Positions 23,001 to 36,700 of a DNA stretch of 64,000 nucleotides are shown here, one piece after another (the stretch's first letter is position 1; each line of letters starts with the position of its first letter). The notes under the pieces were generated by a model. That model saw only the letters and a program-made list of their open reading frames with translations, was not told where the DNA came from and searched no databases. This DNA comes from Dermacentor variabilis (taxonomy: Eukaryota; Arthropoda; Arachnida; Ixodida; Ixodidae), in the NCBI RefSeq assembly GCF_050947875.1, contig NC_134574.1:105050969-105114968 (forward strand). The letters are read 5' to 3'. The translations under genes were made by a program, and so were the position numbers.

Positions 23001-26000
23001 AATCCCGAGCCTCGGCGAAATGCAATCGCATGCGCTGCGCGTTACGCACAACTCAAGCCGCGATAGACGACAGTCAAGAAACGAAGAGGGCGTTGCGGCC
23101 ATAAGCGGGCGAAAGGGGGGCGGGGGGAAGTGGGGGGGGGGGGGAAAGTCCTTCAGATGCGTACTAGAGCGGCAGAGGGTTTGAAATGAATGAGAACGGG
23201 AGGAAGGGGCTTTTGTTTATCGACCTACCACCCCCCCCCCCCCCCCCCCCGCACTTGACAGTCGGCGCCTTGTCGCCAAGCGGAGCGCGATTTATAGAGG
23301 GATCATTACGACAGTGTGCTGCCGTCGGCGGCTTTCCAGTTTACGTCGTCCTGGCACCGCCGTCGCATCGCAGTGTCTGCGCAGGAGGGCGTGGGTGTGC
23401 GTGGGGAAGCTTCCAGCACGGAGCTCGCTTAAGCGAGCTATCGGTGCAGCTGTATCAGCTAGTTGGTTACGCTTCTTAGTTTCACTGCAAGCTGTGTAGT
23501 TGTAAGGTAAAAAATGAACCGGCGATGCTCCGAAACGGACGTGATCGAGGCACCTCGCAACAACTGACCATTCCCGTGAGTTTCAAATCTGGGCTCAACT
23601 TTGCGTGGTGAGCGATGGGAGGGCTATAGTTGCGCGAGCGCGCGATCTTGTCGAGGCACGTGTCTGTATTAACGCGAGCTATCGCTTCGCTAGCGCGTTC
23701 CAAGAATGAGAAGAAAGCGTGCCAGGCGCACAGCTCGTTCCATCAAACCACTTGCGAAACTTCCCAATTAATCCCAAGCTCCGCAATGGGGACACAGTGA
23801 TTGGCGAACAACATGGGTGTTTGCTGACTGTTCGGTTACGCGCGAACAAAAAAGAATTAAATATAAAATGCCACTGTAGAACATGTATAGAAGCACCACA
23901 AATGCATAACATCGTGATAAGCATTCTAAACAAGGCCGCATAAACAAACAGCACCCTATGATCATTTATTTTGTCATATTATCCAGTCTAATAATTTTTT
24001 CGCGGGGAATTCGTGACGAGGGGTTTAATCTAATTGGTCAGTGCCAGCCCGTCACCCAATTCACCGTCCTCAGGTAGGTACGAGAACATGCTCGGAATTG
24101 TAAGCGCAGTTCACGGTTAAAGAACATTGCAAAAAACGGAAAGATGCCTCAACGATCGGCTGGAAGCAACCTCGGTATGTGTCTCATAAGGTCACACACA
24201 CGCCTAATATCTAACGTACCGTGGCAGTCAGCTGTACACGATACGCGTAAGAAGCGAGATTTGAAAAGACAGAAAACAAAAGAAAAGAAAGACGTAAGAA
24301 TTACCTTCTCGTGTGCTTTAGCTTCTATTACATTGTATGGTTCTGCTTAGGCGTATGGCATTTTTCTTTGTGTATTCCTTTCTGTTATTTCTGTGGAGGC
24401 TCCGCACAATGCTGTCAAGTTCAGATGGGTGTCTTGAACGCGGAGCAGTCGGTTTGCTTTAAGAAAAACACCAAGTTAACCCAGCAAGTTTCTTTTCAAA
24501 GACTGTCAAAGCCTCGCTGTACAATGGAAGTATAGCTTTGCAGAATGACTGTATAGGTTATTGATGTAGCATAGTTTTATTGTTCACCAATCACCGCGTT
24601 GGGCACCTTGTCAAAGAAAATTTTTGAATATTTTTGAATGTTGTTGAAAAGACACTTCTGGAAATTGAAGATAGCTGGAATATACGTGTCTTCGTGAACG
24701 TCACTTTGATTTGCACTTTCCGCTCGTTAAATTACGATTTTCATCCGCACCCTTGAAAAGTTACCGCGCTGGCAAGTTCGCAGTTGCTGCTAGTTGGTGG
24801 CCTTACGCCTCGAAAATATGAACTTGCCTTTTTGTCCTTTCAGGGATAGAATGCATTTCATCGAGTCCACTTCACGAAGATGTACCGAGGGTAGTCACCA
24901 TCATTTTCCCGATGCTGTCACCTGGAAGTAAAAAACAGGAAGGGTTTGGTTACGGAACTCCGAAAGATATTTTTTACATCCTGCTTGCTTACAAGGAGCG
25001 ATAAGAGACACAGCATGTAATGTTGTCGGGGGCTTTTCAAATCTGCGAAGAAAAATAGCAATTTCTATTCGATTAAAATTTTTCGGGGGGTGCGCAAAAC
25101 ACGACACGCTTACGAAGGACACAATTGTGCACAGAAAGTGTTTTACTTTTTCCGTCTTGTGAATGTTTCTTTCGCATAAAATTGAAAAAAAACTTGTGTT
25201 CATTCAACAGCACGATATTATTTCTGGAAAAGTTTTTTGAACTGTCATTCCTCTCCCGCATACCTCCAGTATAGGGGGAAATGTCTTAGGCAAGAAATTC
25301 ACGCTATTCTAGACAAATACATAAAAAGGAGGGGAATACGTTTTAAAGTGTGCATATCTCTGTGCATATTTCTGCAATAAACCTGCCGAAACGTCTCGAT
25401 ACAGACCGTTGAGGAGAGGCCAGTAGCGCACATGGTTATCACATTTACGTCATTAAGAGCTGAACAGACAAGCAATACCTAAACACACCAGAGATCTCTT
25501 TATGTTCCCTGAAACTACCTTCCTCAGCAGGGAAAGATCCTTGAAATAACAATATTCTTTATCCAGGAAGTCAGGGAAACCCTGAAGCACCGCCACCTTC
25601 GTTTCACAAACGCAAATTACCGAGCAATAATTTAGTAATGTTTGCCGAAACGTTCGATTATGCTAAGTTTACGAACGTATAAGGGGCAAAAAAATGGGAG
25701 GGGTGTGGCTTTGATACCAAACTAGAAATGCGAAAAGCAGTTAACGAAGCGGGTGAGAGCACGAAGTGGAAGCACCACGTGTTAGCTTCTCGGGAAGTCA
25801 GAAGGCTCCTATTTATTTGCATTTTTCTACACGCAAAATCAAACAAATAACGCTAGAAGTTGTCCCCGAGTCTTTCCTTGAAACGCTACGCAGCTCTTTC
25901 GCTATGCACAAACAAATATCTCGTTTGCAGACATGGCTGATCGTATACGAGTCCGAAAAAAAAGGAAGAGCCAATATATCTAATCTGGATATAAGAGATT

Positions 26001-26572
26001 CGCCAGCAAGGGACAAGGAATGCATCAATCAGGGCGAACAGGCGGTGCAACGGGAAACGACAGCGGCCATCCGGCGACTTGAATAATGAACGTTGGCTGG
26101 AACCGCTTCACTATGGCACCTAACGGCCGTCGCTAGCCAAGCCGCAGCCGACAGAAGGCGGTAGCAGCTCGGCGAGCTCTGCGTCGCAGGGAATACTGAA
26201 CCAAATGTTGTTCTGTTCAAAAAAAAAAGAAAGAAAGAACCACACACATGATATACGCACAGCGTACCGCCAATAAGGTTACCCAAGCATTAGAAATGCA
26301 CGCAAATACTGATTTTCATTATTCTTTTTTTTACGTCTCAAGATTAACATTTTTTTTTTTAGCACAGGAGCTTACACGCCACGAACGAAGAGCTTTTGGA
26401 GCCCAGCGGGGTTCTTTAAGGGTGCGAAAAGAGGTGGTTGTTCTCAAGCTTGTTTTGTGTTTTATGATAATTTTATGCTGCAGATAACTACCGAAATATC
26501 TAGCGTACAGCCACATTCTTGAACGCTGTTTTATTGTTCCGAGGTGAGCGGGATAACCGTTTGCATGGCAAA
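20015..26572. other. intergenic DNA, no supported gene
   Basis: No protein family recognised. There are homopolymers (C runs at 21323-21336 and 23231-23250, a G-rich stretch at 23115-23144). A CpG-rich patch of about 550 bases at 22880-23430 stands out from its AT-richer surroundings; it could mark a promoter or first exon, but I see no open frame or element that proves it. Confidence 0.5.
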
Positions 26573-26714
26573 GCTTCAAAACGGTAGTGGAAAAGATCAG
26601 ATTCAATAACTTGCACGAGTACGCGTAGTCGTTTCCCGAGTAAGCCTCAAAACGGTAGCGGAAAAGATCAGATTCAATAACTTGCACGAGTACGCGTAGT
26701 CGTTTCCCGTGTAA
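26573..26714. repeat. 71-bp tandem duplication
   Basis: Two head-to-tail units, 26573-26643 and 26644-26714, each 71 bases, differ at three positions (T/C, T/C and A/T). The high identity points to a recent duplication. Confidence 0.95.
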
Positions 26715-27596
26715 TAAGCAGAAAGCGCCAGCTGTCCAATATCAACTCCACTGCGGAGAACTAAATGGTCACAACACTATTGTGCTCGAACCCCTCCTAC
26801 CACGTCCATATTGAAACAACGAGGAATAATTGATTGTTGGTGACGGTTTAAAGGGGAAATTTGCGAGTTCTCATAGGTCGTTTCTTTTTCGCGAAATTGG
26901 TCACGCTTTCGTATTTGCAACATCACGCCGGATTTGATTCACAGAGAAGTATATATACCACCCGCCAACATAACTGTGCCTATGACGTTTATAAGTGTTG
27001 CCGTGAAATGCAAAAAAAAAAAAGGAAACGATATTCGCTCGTTGGCATGGACTTGAAGGTAGTGCCAACGAGTAAACTTGAGGTGGCAAAGAGGAAATAA
27101 GAAAGGGGGAGGAAAAGGGAAAAGGGGGACGTCCTCTCTGCTTTTTCCTGAGCGATCGATGTTTTGCGACACGTATGTACAAAAAACGCACAGCCGCCTA
27201 ATTGAATACTGGGCTCTGATGAAACGTTGCAACCAAAGCAAAGAACGATAATGTGGACTTAAAGAAGACAAAAAAATATGAAACGCGCCGACTGACACTT
27301 TCGCAGGAAACCGATAGGGAAACGATTGTTCTTGCGCATGATACTGCCAAACGATTTGTTTATAAAAAAGCGTCGGCATAATAACGCAGAAACGAGTTCT
27401 TTGAAATGCTCCTCGAAACATGCAATAAAGCCCCTTGTTATCGGTTCATATGAAAGAGGAGACCCATTTTGAAACAGACGCTTCAATGCCTGCTACATTG
27501 GGGCTTAACCAGACAAACTAAAGCGTTGCGGCGTTGCTTGCCCGATCTCCGCAAAGTGAGAATTCTGATCTACTACGCCGCAACTTGAAATCATAC

Positions 27597-27690
27597 CTAA
27601 AAATAGAAACGGCCGTCGCAATTTCTGACATTTTTCTTATCGCTAAAAATGAAAACGGCCGTCGCAATTTGTGAAACTTTTTTTTCATCG
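27597..27690. repeat. tandem duplication of about 47 bp
   Basis: Units 27597-27642 and 27643-27690 both begin CTAAAAAT and share AAACGGCCGTCGCAATTT. The ends TTATCG and TTCATCG correspond. The second unit is two bases longer through a T run. Confidence 0.85.
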
Positions 27691-29937
27691 CAAGTGTATG
27701 TAAAGATGAAAGGGGTAAGTGCCAACGAATTTGGACAATGCCAAATGAGAAACACAGCATTCGTGAACATTTATGCATAATGCGCATGCATTACGTGCGC
27801 GCATACGTACGTGCCTAGATAAGCATCTTAAACTTCTGTACGTGCACACTCCTTCAAATTTGTGAAGCATTGTGTTCTCTTTTACAAACTCTCCTGCTAC
27901 TTCGTTCGGCCCAACATCCTGCTTTGGCAAAATGTGGGCATTCGCTTGAGGTCTGCTTCAAGAAGTGGCAGCGTCTTCACTGTCTTCTTTTGTACTTATC
28001 GTTTATCTTTAGTAAACCTTCTCTGTTGAAACCTTGCACTATAGGTAAGTGCTCCACTCGTAACACAACTTCGCACTAAATTGTAAACGCCATTCAGGCG
28101 TCCCAAGGACGTCTATATTTGCGTTTTAGAAAGCACGCCGGTAATAAACGAACCACTCACAAAGAAATATCACACGCAAATAGGACATAAATAGGAGCCA
28201 TTCGACGGAGGGGGCCGTTTACGGTTCGACGACGGGTTTTCCAGGACAGTAGGGGAAAGATGCATGAAACTACGGCTGCGCGGACTGGTTCAAGCAGTTA
28301 AATGCGGGTGGTAAATTGCCGGTGCAATGGTATATGTACTGCGCAATAATTTAATTGAATCGGCATTTCTATGGTGAATACCACAGCTTGGCGTGTAAGC
28401 ATACGGTAGTTTAAGATTATTGTGGGGAAAAGTTCTAATTATAGAGCCCTGTGACATGTGTCGCCACCTCGTTTCAAAAAAAGGGTGCTCGTTACTTTTT
28501 CTGGTTTTTTTTATTTTTATCACTTCTATCGTCATCATCCTGACCATCATCATTACCATCGTAATTATACGAAGGAGCGGGCCGCTCACGTTTCTATGTG
28601 AAATAATATTTGTGCCTTTGCGCAACACCGTGTTCACAGTCACCTTCCTTCTAATTTAATTGTTCTTAAAAAGACGAGGTAGGTGTGGGGGGTCGGGGGA
28701 TGGAGAGTACCATAAAAGCCCAGGAATTCATAATTCTTTTCTTCTCCTTTAGCGTACGTACATTGGCCATCACTTCTCGTCATCAGGCTTGATTTGCGCA
28801 CGCCGTTGTCCAACAACAGACGACACTAAATAGCAATGCGAATACGTTGAAACTGCATTCATGTGAATTGGCCATGGCGCGCTTAATGCGGAGGAGAGGC
28901 GAAATGACCGCCTTTTACTGCGAAGCTGCATATCGCTAGGGTTTCATGTGTTTTTCGTGCCCGTGCGATAACAATAAAAAATGGTTAGCATAGGCCGATA
29001 CCGGAGATAGTCCAATACCGGGCCGACCCGGGCGGAGGTCAATCAGGCTTCAATCACTCCCCGCCGCTAATAATAACAATATTAATAAAACTAAGTAGTA
29101 ATACATTAAATAAGTAAATAGGCATTGTTTCACGTCGTTGGGTATACTGGAGTCGTTTGTGAACGCCACACAGACTCACGAGCAGGGGGCTTGTCACAAA
29201 CGCAAAGGACAAAATGTATGCACCACAACCATGGACCCTTGACTCGCAAGAGGACGCTGCCACCGACTGCCGGGATGTCTGTACCGTACAAAGGAAAGAC
29301 ATGATTGTGATACCCACTGTGTCTATATCTCCAGGTACACAGAAGTGTGATATCGAGAAGTTCATGAACACGCACATTGCATGGGTTAGCCGTAATGACA
29401 CTATACCTTGAATGTGAACGTGAATTGAATGTGAGTATTTCAAAACCAGACAAGAAATGGTCGATTCAATTCGTGCTAGTAAAGTTTGGTTTCAATTACC
29501 GCGCCAGTTCAAGTAACTCAACTACTCAACAATGGTCGAGTATAGATTTAACTTTGGCCAAGGATCTTTCTAAGGTCGTAACCGTGCCAATCAGTGTGTA
29601 TCACCGTAATCACAAAGCTATCGTCACTACCATTACCAGATGATGAAAATGAATAGATGTACCCTTGTCTAACCCCGTGTGATGTGGCACAGCTCCTCCG
29701 GTCATCCACCTTCACAGAGTGGAATGACTACTCAGTTTCTTATATACTTTAGAATCAGGTATATTAAGCTGTTCGTCATGTCTCCTAATCGTGCATGCGC
29801 GTCATTGCACGTTTGCTGTCAGCGTGCGATGCACACAGTCACACTGACTACCCATAGCTGCTGCAGACAGGTAACTTGACAAAACTACTCGTTCCGTAAT
29901 TACGCCGCCGTCACTCCAGCGATGGAGTTTCATTATA
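27691..29937. other. intergenic DNA, no supported gene
   Basis: Nothing recognisable. Open frames on both strands (for example 28290-28643 and 29054-29443) are antisense overlaps without domains. Confidence 0.5.
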
Positions 29938-30799
29938 CAGGGCTGTGTGAACATTCGAAACTTTCCAAACACAAATCTAAAAGTGTTCCAATCGATTCGG
30001 TCGTTGAATCGCATAGTCGCTATTCCCAAACACGAGTACGTTCTTTTTCGAATAGTTATCGAATATTTCAAAGCAGCAACTGCGTGCAATGAACATAATA
30101 TTGGAACAAAAATACGATTAATTTCAGCCACGCTGGAATATTATAGGCACAGGACATGAGAACTTAGGTTGAGGCGCAAGGCTACGTCGCTCAGGGTGCC
30201 AGACCTCACCGAATGTGCAGTGTACGTTTGTACTCACCAAAAAGCCCTGTGCATGCGACCGAAATGCTTATTTGTTTCGAATCCTGCATTGGCACTTTCA
30301 ATATACAAAGCTTCACAACCTGAAGCCTAGTGACAGAAACGTGCTAACGTTATCAATAGTACAGGCTGTGAACCATTGTTCTATGTAATTATAACTATAT
30401 AACTATATAACTATAACTGGAACGCCTTTTGTGTGTGTGTCTCCATGTGTGCGTGTTTCTTTTATAGCGTTTTCCTCTCTGTCGTCTTTCTAACCCCTAT
30501 CCCCAGTGTAGGGTAGCAAACCGGAGACTCATATCTGGTTAACCTCCCTGCCTTTCCTCTCCATTCTCTCTCTCTCTGTATATTAATTGTGAAAACTATG
30601 GCTCATTATTTATTTAGTTTTATATTCTATTCGAATACCCTAACTACCCTGCAGTCAAATACATTGGGGGGGGGGGGGTGAAGCAAATAACAATAATTCA
30701 AAAAGTATTTGACATTCAATTCGATTCGATTCGTGTCTGGCTCCATTCAATTATCATTTATTTCGATCTAAAAACAAATTTCTGTTAGCACACCCCTAG
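29938..30799. mobile_element. hAT-like non-autonomous transposon with a nested LINE tail
   Basis: The left end is CAGGGCTGTGTGAACATTCG; the right end, read on the minus strand, is TAGGGGTGTGCTAACAG. These match at about 12 of the first 16 positions, as imperfect terminal inverted repeats. GTTTCATT just left of the element and GTTTCAGA just right of it could be a decayed 8-bp target duplication. The interior has the ATTCGAATA-type blocks, CGAATATTTCAAA and GGCTACGTCGCT shared with 12721-13297. A CT-rich LINE tail sits inside at about 30470-30580, so it inserted later. A 13-base G run is at 30666-30678. No transposase. Confidence 0.6.
30470..30580 (+). mobile_element. 3' end fragment of an I-like LINE
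   Basis: It contains CCCCAGTGTAGGGTAGCAAA and, after a gap, CTGGTTAACCTCCCTGCCTT followed by a TC-rich end. The same blocks in the same order form the 3' end of the nearly intact LINE at 63460-63547. It is therefore a severely 5'-truncated copy. Confidence 0.75.
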
Positions 30800-33700
30800 T
30801 TTCAGACTATAACTGCATGAGAAAAATCTCGTTCAACCGCCCTGGGAGTCGTGAGTAGCGGAAGGATATTGTTCGGCAATCTGACACAAATCCTACAAGG
30901 GAGCTCAACACAGAATCTTTTGATTTTACTATGTATGTAGTTCACTTGTACTACGTGCTATGCTGGCAACTTTAAAAGCTCGCTGTTCGTTATGGCAGAT
31001 TTCGATTCTCGCCGACGCGAGACGAAGATCTCATCAAATGTTTTTTTTTTTTTCTCGGGATTGCCGGAAATGCCAGGAAGGCCACGACGCGGCTGCAACA
31101 TTTGCAATCACGCGAGCGGCAGCCTGCGGTATTTTCGCACAGGCAAAACGTTCTACATAAATTCTAGTGCGTCCGCATTAATAGGCATAGACGGGAAAAG
31201 CGCTTGCATCCGCGCAACAGCCCTGCTTCAGTTTTCTTCACTGCGACAGCCATATGCAAAGAATGTAGTGGTATAAGCACCAGGAAATTTCGTAATCTGA
31301 TCGAATACGAACATTCTACAAAAGCTACCAGCGAATCTCCAATCGAACATCAAATATTTTTCTCATCTCTAAGGCAACGTAAATTACCATATTTGCGCGG
31401 AGTAGGTTTGCTAACAAAGAATAGAATCAGGTGTGTACTATACAACTACGTATGCCTGTAATACCGTTACATGACTGGACTACCTCAGGAGTTTTTAAAT
31501 AATAATCTGCTTTCGATAATACGAAGCGCCGTGGTAAGGACGACAAAGAAATAAGGGAATCGCGTGTTACAAGATGTGCATGATGTTTTCAGGTTAAGAC
31601 TCAACATGCAAGCATGCTCAGGCTGATCAAATAACAATTCGAAACAAGTTTGTTAATAGGCTGGTTAAAAGCGAGTCATTGTTATTAACTTACGGGAAAC
31701 TATAGGGAAGAAGTTATTTGCCTCCTACGCTCACTCGGGAACTGGTTCCCTTGTGCGACCCGTAAAGAAGCTATTCTGTAGCACAACATTTCATAACAGC
31801 TCATCGCATCCGTCAATCTGTCACCTCTGACACTCCGATGAGTGTGTTTATTGCCTTACATATTTGCGCTAAATAAATATTCGAGAACTGCGAATAATGA
31901 ATTATTGAACCGAACACGAATCGAATGCCAGCGACTACTCCGTCCGCATTCGACGGCTTTGAATATTCGCAGACCCCGAACAGGAAGAAAGACGGACGTA
32001 TTCAACATCTATCGGTCGTTGCCCAGTGAGGCAAGACGTAAAACAACACATAAGCCTAGAGCACGTAAACGACATCTAATTTAAGAAGCAGCGATTCCGG
32101 AGTAAAGAGCCATGGATGTGAGAGATTTGGTCCGAGTTGGGAAATGTGGCTAGCACCTCAAGGTGATGCTGTTGGTATTGCGCTCGACTTCGTTCTGTCA
32201 CCCATTGCTGTTCGATCGCCGCAGCATTCGTAAGTTATCATATTAATTGATTAATCAATTATTTATTTATTTGAAAGACCTGCTGCATTGTATTCACCTT
32301 CTGTAATATTACAAGGGGACAATGTAGTACGCATAAACAAAAAAAAAATGTCAGGCACCTACAGATCAATGAATTTGGACGAAAGAAAACAGAAGCAGAG
32401 CAACAAGCTGTATGCGCTGAAACAGGTGGAGCTTAATGTATGTCCGAATTTCCCCAAGGATTCCCAACCAAATCGTACTTGCACTTCATCTGTTATTAGT
32501 CGTCACAGTACCCTTTCAAATGTGGCATATGCGCAGCAAAATTGTGACGAGCGCAATATCTAACAGCCGTTTAGGTCCCAATGTTTGATCAACGAAACGG
32601 TACCCAAAATGCCAGCTCCTAATGCTCCTGTCCAACAGCCTGAAGCAGAGCCCATTGTGAACACTGTGTCGATTTCCTGCTTTTAGAGAGACTCCCAGAA
32701 AAGCGAATGCCTGCTACCGAATCAATTGTTTCAGTATGACGTACACACGGGCAAGAGGAGATCCACTCCCGTCCATCAAGCGTCCAAGGTAAACGCTCAC
32801 AACTTCGTCCATCAGGGCCTGGTTAGCGTGCCGGAACGACTGGCTTAGACGCCAGATAAAAATTAAAAATATATATATATAAGAAAAGGAAAAGAAAGAA
32901 AGAAAAGGCGCACGCAAGCATTAGAAAAGAAAGAAGAGAGTAGGGTAGCCAGCTCAATTATCTGGAGCCTGTCGTTTTTCCTACTTACACTCCTCGCCCG
33001 CAATCCCCTTCCCGTGTTGCCTTCCCTTCTATAAAGGTTTTCCCCAATACGTCCACGTAGCCGCCACCATTTCCTGTAGCTTTCTCGTTGTTTTCGTTGC
33101 CTTTACCAGTGGCCATATAGCTTTCTCGTAGCTCCGGTTCGTGTCTCATCCTTTTTTTTTCCTCCATTCCCTCAATCTTCGCGTCTCATTGGCTCATCGC
33201 CTTGCGATCCGAGACCGATAGGTAAGCCTCCCTTTCTTCAACCTTCATCTGCGCTTCCTGCCTGACGTGACGGATTCCCGCACACCCTTACATACGTCCG
33301 CTAAACCTATTGACGCTAGCCAGTGTTCGTACCATTGTATCGTGATGTCTTTTTTTCCTTAAATACTATACAAGCTCGCGTTATCATTTTTTTTAACGTT
33401 ATGGGCACAATTCGTTGTATCGCCAGCGAACATTACGAAGAAGATAGCCCTCTCTCCACAGCGCTCTAACGTTGCAGTCGAACACTTGTGGCCTTTCTAT
33501 CTTTTTTTTATTTTGTTCCTTGACCGTACACAGGCCGCGTAGTCCGTCCATCATTCTTTCCTTCCAGTTTATCTTTGTGGCGCCATGGTTGGGTCGGTAT
33601 CTGGCGCGCTCCCAAAAAAGAAGGACCTGCGCCTGCAATAACGGCCTCCGCTTCTTAACCCATCGCTCCGACGTCGCGCCGCCGATCGCTTCGGCGATGC

Positions 33701-36700
33701 GCAGAGAAGAAAAATAAGGGCGGGCGGGCGAAACGGATCGAAGCCCTGAAGGATCGGCGATTCGAGGTATGGGGATAAGGCACGGTCATCCCTTATCTGC
33801 ACTTCCTGGTCCTCTCCAGCGTTCTGAAGCAGGATTTCTTCTTCTTCTTCCGGTGTTATTCTTTGTGATTCTTATATTTGCCATTTCCGAGACTACCAGT
33901 AGCGGTAGGTTAAGATGCGGGTGTGTTCTTTTATCTGTTTCCTTGTTTCCGTTTTTGCAGCAAGTGGCAGCGGCGTAGCTGCATGGCTCGTATCGTACGG
34001 AGACAGAAAGCCCTGTAGAAGTTTCTTGTGGCTATAGCCTGGGTTGGATTAGGTTTAGGCCCTGTGGGGCAACGTACCATTTTAGATTTAAAAGATGAGG
34101 CGCTTGCGTATAAGTGACACAAACAACTCCTCTAGCTGCCGGGATGAATATCTTTTTACGTCAACTCTGATTGAGGACATTGCCCGGGCTTTCTAGTTAT
34201 TAAATTTGAAAGAATATTATTTTACTTATCAGCGAATAGTGGTATAGCAGGAGAGCTACTACATCCAAGCTTTTCAGTCAAACACATTTAACCCCTTATC
34301 TAAGGCCGTCTGCGCTCACCATGCTCACTGGAGAGGTTGCGTAGCAAACGCTCATCGACAAAAAATGCCACCAATAGAAAAAAAAAACGACGTCGGCGTT
34401 TGGGTTAGCGGAGAGGCGTGGGGTCCAGAGCCGCAGGCGTGCAAACTGAGACATAACAACGGAGATGTGCAGCAATACGGTCATTTATATTTGCCTTCAA
34501 GTTTTCATCACTTACACGGCCCGGCACCGGCGATTCCCCCTCACCGTATACCTCACCTACGTAAGTATCTTCTTTCCCGGATTGCGCAGGCTCACTACAG
34601 AAGTAGTCAACTCTTGGTCACTTTGCAGGCACTTGAATAATGCCTGAGCCTGTCGCATATTCATCCTCGAACCCGCCTGTGCAGTTTGCTGGTTAAAATC
34701 GTGGAATAGTTATTGTAAGCCGAAGTCTCCAGCGTAGCTCCCCGCAACAACGTCATCTGCGAACCGCCGGGTTCAATTATAATTCCTTGTTCATCCGCAC
34801 ACATAATATTCCAAGTATTGCGTTTTACACAGCTTTTCCAAGCCTACAGCATCCGTTCGATGACTACTACACTCCGCGTTTAAGCGTTACCTCAATTCGT
34901 TTTCATATACGCAGATTCACTGAAAGTTCCTTTGGCGCACAGCTCAAGCATGTAGGCCGAAGGATGGCCGTGGCAAAGGTTGGGTTGGTCATTATATTAG
35001 CCTGCACCGTAAATGAATTTAACCATCTCTGCACTATAGCACATGTAGTGACGAAGAATGGAAGTGTGTCTCGTTATCTGTACTCCCCAACTTGACCACT
35101 GTATGCCTGCTTTTTCCGGCCAAACAATATACCCATCCGTCATAACGCTTTCAGAAACGACAACGCAGTATTACATTTTCTATTTCTTCGCGCAACCTGC
35201 CGAGGTCGTCATTTTCCAAACAACCCCGAAGAAGGATGTCAAACCCCTCTGATGCTGTGTAGAGACTGCTTTTACCGCGTCCTAAGCTACGACCTGAAAA
35301 AAAAAAAGAAAATCCTATAAGGCACGAATTGGACGACGGCCTATGGGACCCGCTTCCTTGACAAGGAATAACGGTTATTACGGCTGATAGATACCACATA
35401 GATTGACGCCGCTACGACGGCCGCGAGACTCAATCGTTTCCCTCTGTGTACCGCAGTGTGGCGCCAGTGAGTAACCACCCTGCGGCCTCTCATCGGTCGA
35501 GGTCGATTTCTCTATACGCTAGGACGCGGCAGCCGATATCGACCTTCGGTCGAGTTGAAATCGATTCGCTTTCACGGGCTCCAGACCAGTTTCAATTCGG
35601 ACCGCTCATCATCGCTCCGTAGCTGCGCGCCTTCGTAGCCACATCAAGAGTGCTTCACTGTGTTATCACTATGAAAAGAGACGAAGGTAACGACGTGTTA
35701 CGGGTCCCAAGTACTTTTTTTCCCTCTAAATTGGAATCTGAACAGGGCGGGGAGCAAGGGCATATACGGGGCTTGTTTATTACCTTATCGGCAGTTGGTA
35801 GGCGGGAAGTTTAACGGAACCAGAAATTCGTGACGACGAAAAAAAAAAGTGGCAAGGTTTAAAACGGAGCAAACCTAATAAAGAATGAATACTGGGTGCG
35901 TTATCTGAGTGCCATTGCAAAAGAACAGAAAATACTATCGGGAACGGATAGAGGCATCGACAGAGAGCTGCGGAGAATCAAAAAACAAGGAATCGAGAGG
36001 AGTAGATAGAGGGACTCAAACTGCCTTCGATTTCATTTTTTGCCTGGAAGCCGACGGATGAAACTGAAAAAAAAAATAAACATGGTGGCACACGAGAGGC
36101 GTCGTTTCGCAGGAAAAAGAACTGTTCATTGCTATTTCTTTTTCAGATGACTCATCAAAAGCAATCGAGTGCGATAGCAATTTTATTGTATCAACCTAAG
36201 GGCTCCACGTGCTAAAATACACGAAAGGCAGTCATATAGTCACAGACTGTATTTGGACATCTTCGCACGAATATATCAACAAATATAAATTAGATTGCAG
36301 AAAGAGAATTCGAGCGCTAAAAAACGAACGAGTCGAAATCATGACGATGAGGAAGAGAGCTACAGTAATAAAGCGAAAAAAAAGGAAATCAATTATTATG
36401 GAGGCAGCAGCAAACACCGATCCATATCGTAAGCTTCCGTGGCTGCAATAATATATGCATTTAATGAAGCCAGATAGCGCATATCACCTTCAAGTGGAAT
36501 TGTCGAATAAAATGTGCATAAAGCAATCCAAAGAGCTTGCCCCTCCCATTTCATTTCTGTCGCGTTGTCCACATTGCTATACTGTTTCTGTTTTTGCGGT
36601 GTCAATTCAAAGCAAGAAAAGCCTCTGCGCTTCGAAAAGTGTGAAGCAAAACGAGCGGTGTTTATGTATTTCTCATGCGAAGCACGCAAGTAACATTCGT

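Noticed and set aside
23231..23250. 20-base C run as a biological signal
   Set aside because: Homopolymers of this kind occur at many places in the window and are prone to sequencing error.
26939..27421. 160-codon minus-strand open frame
   Set aside because: Phenylalanine/serine-rich low-complexity translation of AG-rich DNA.
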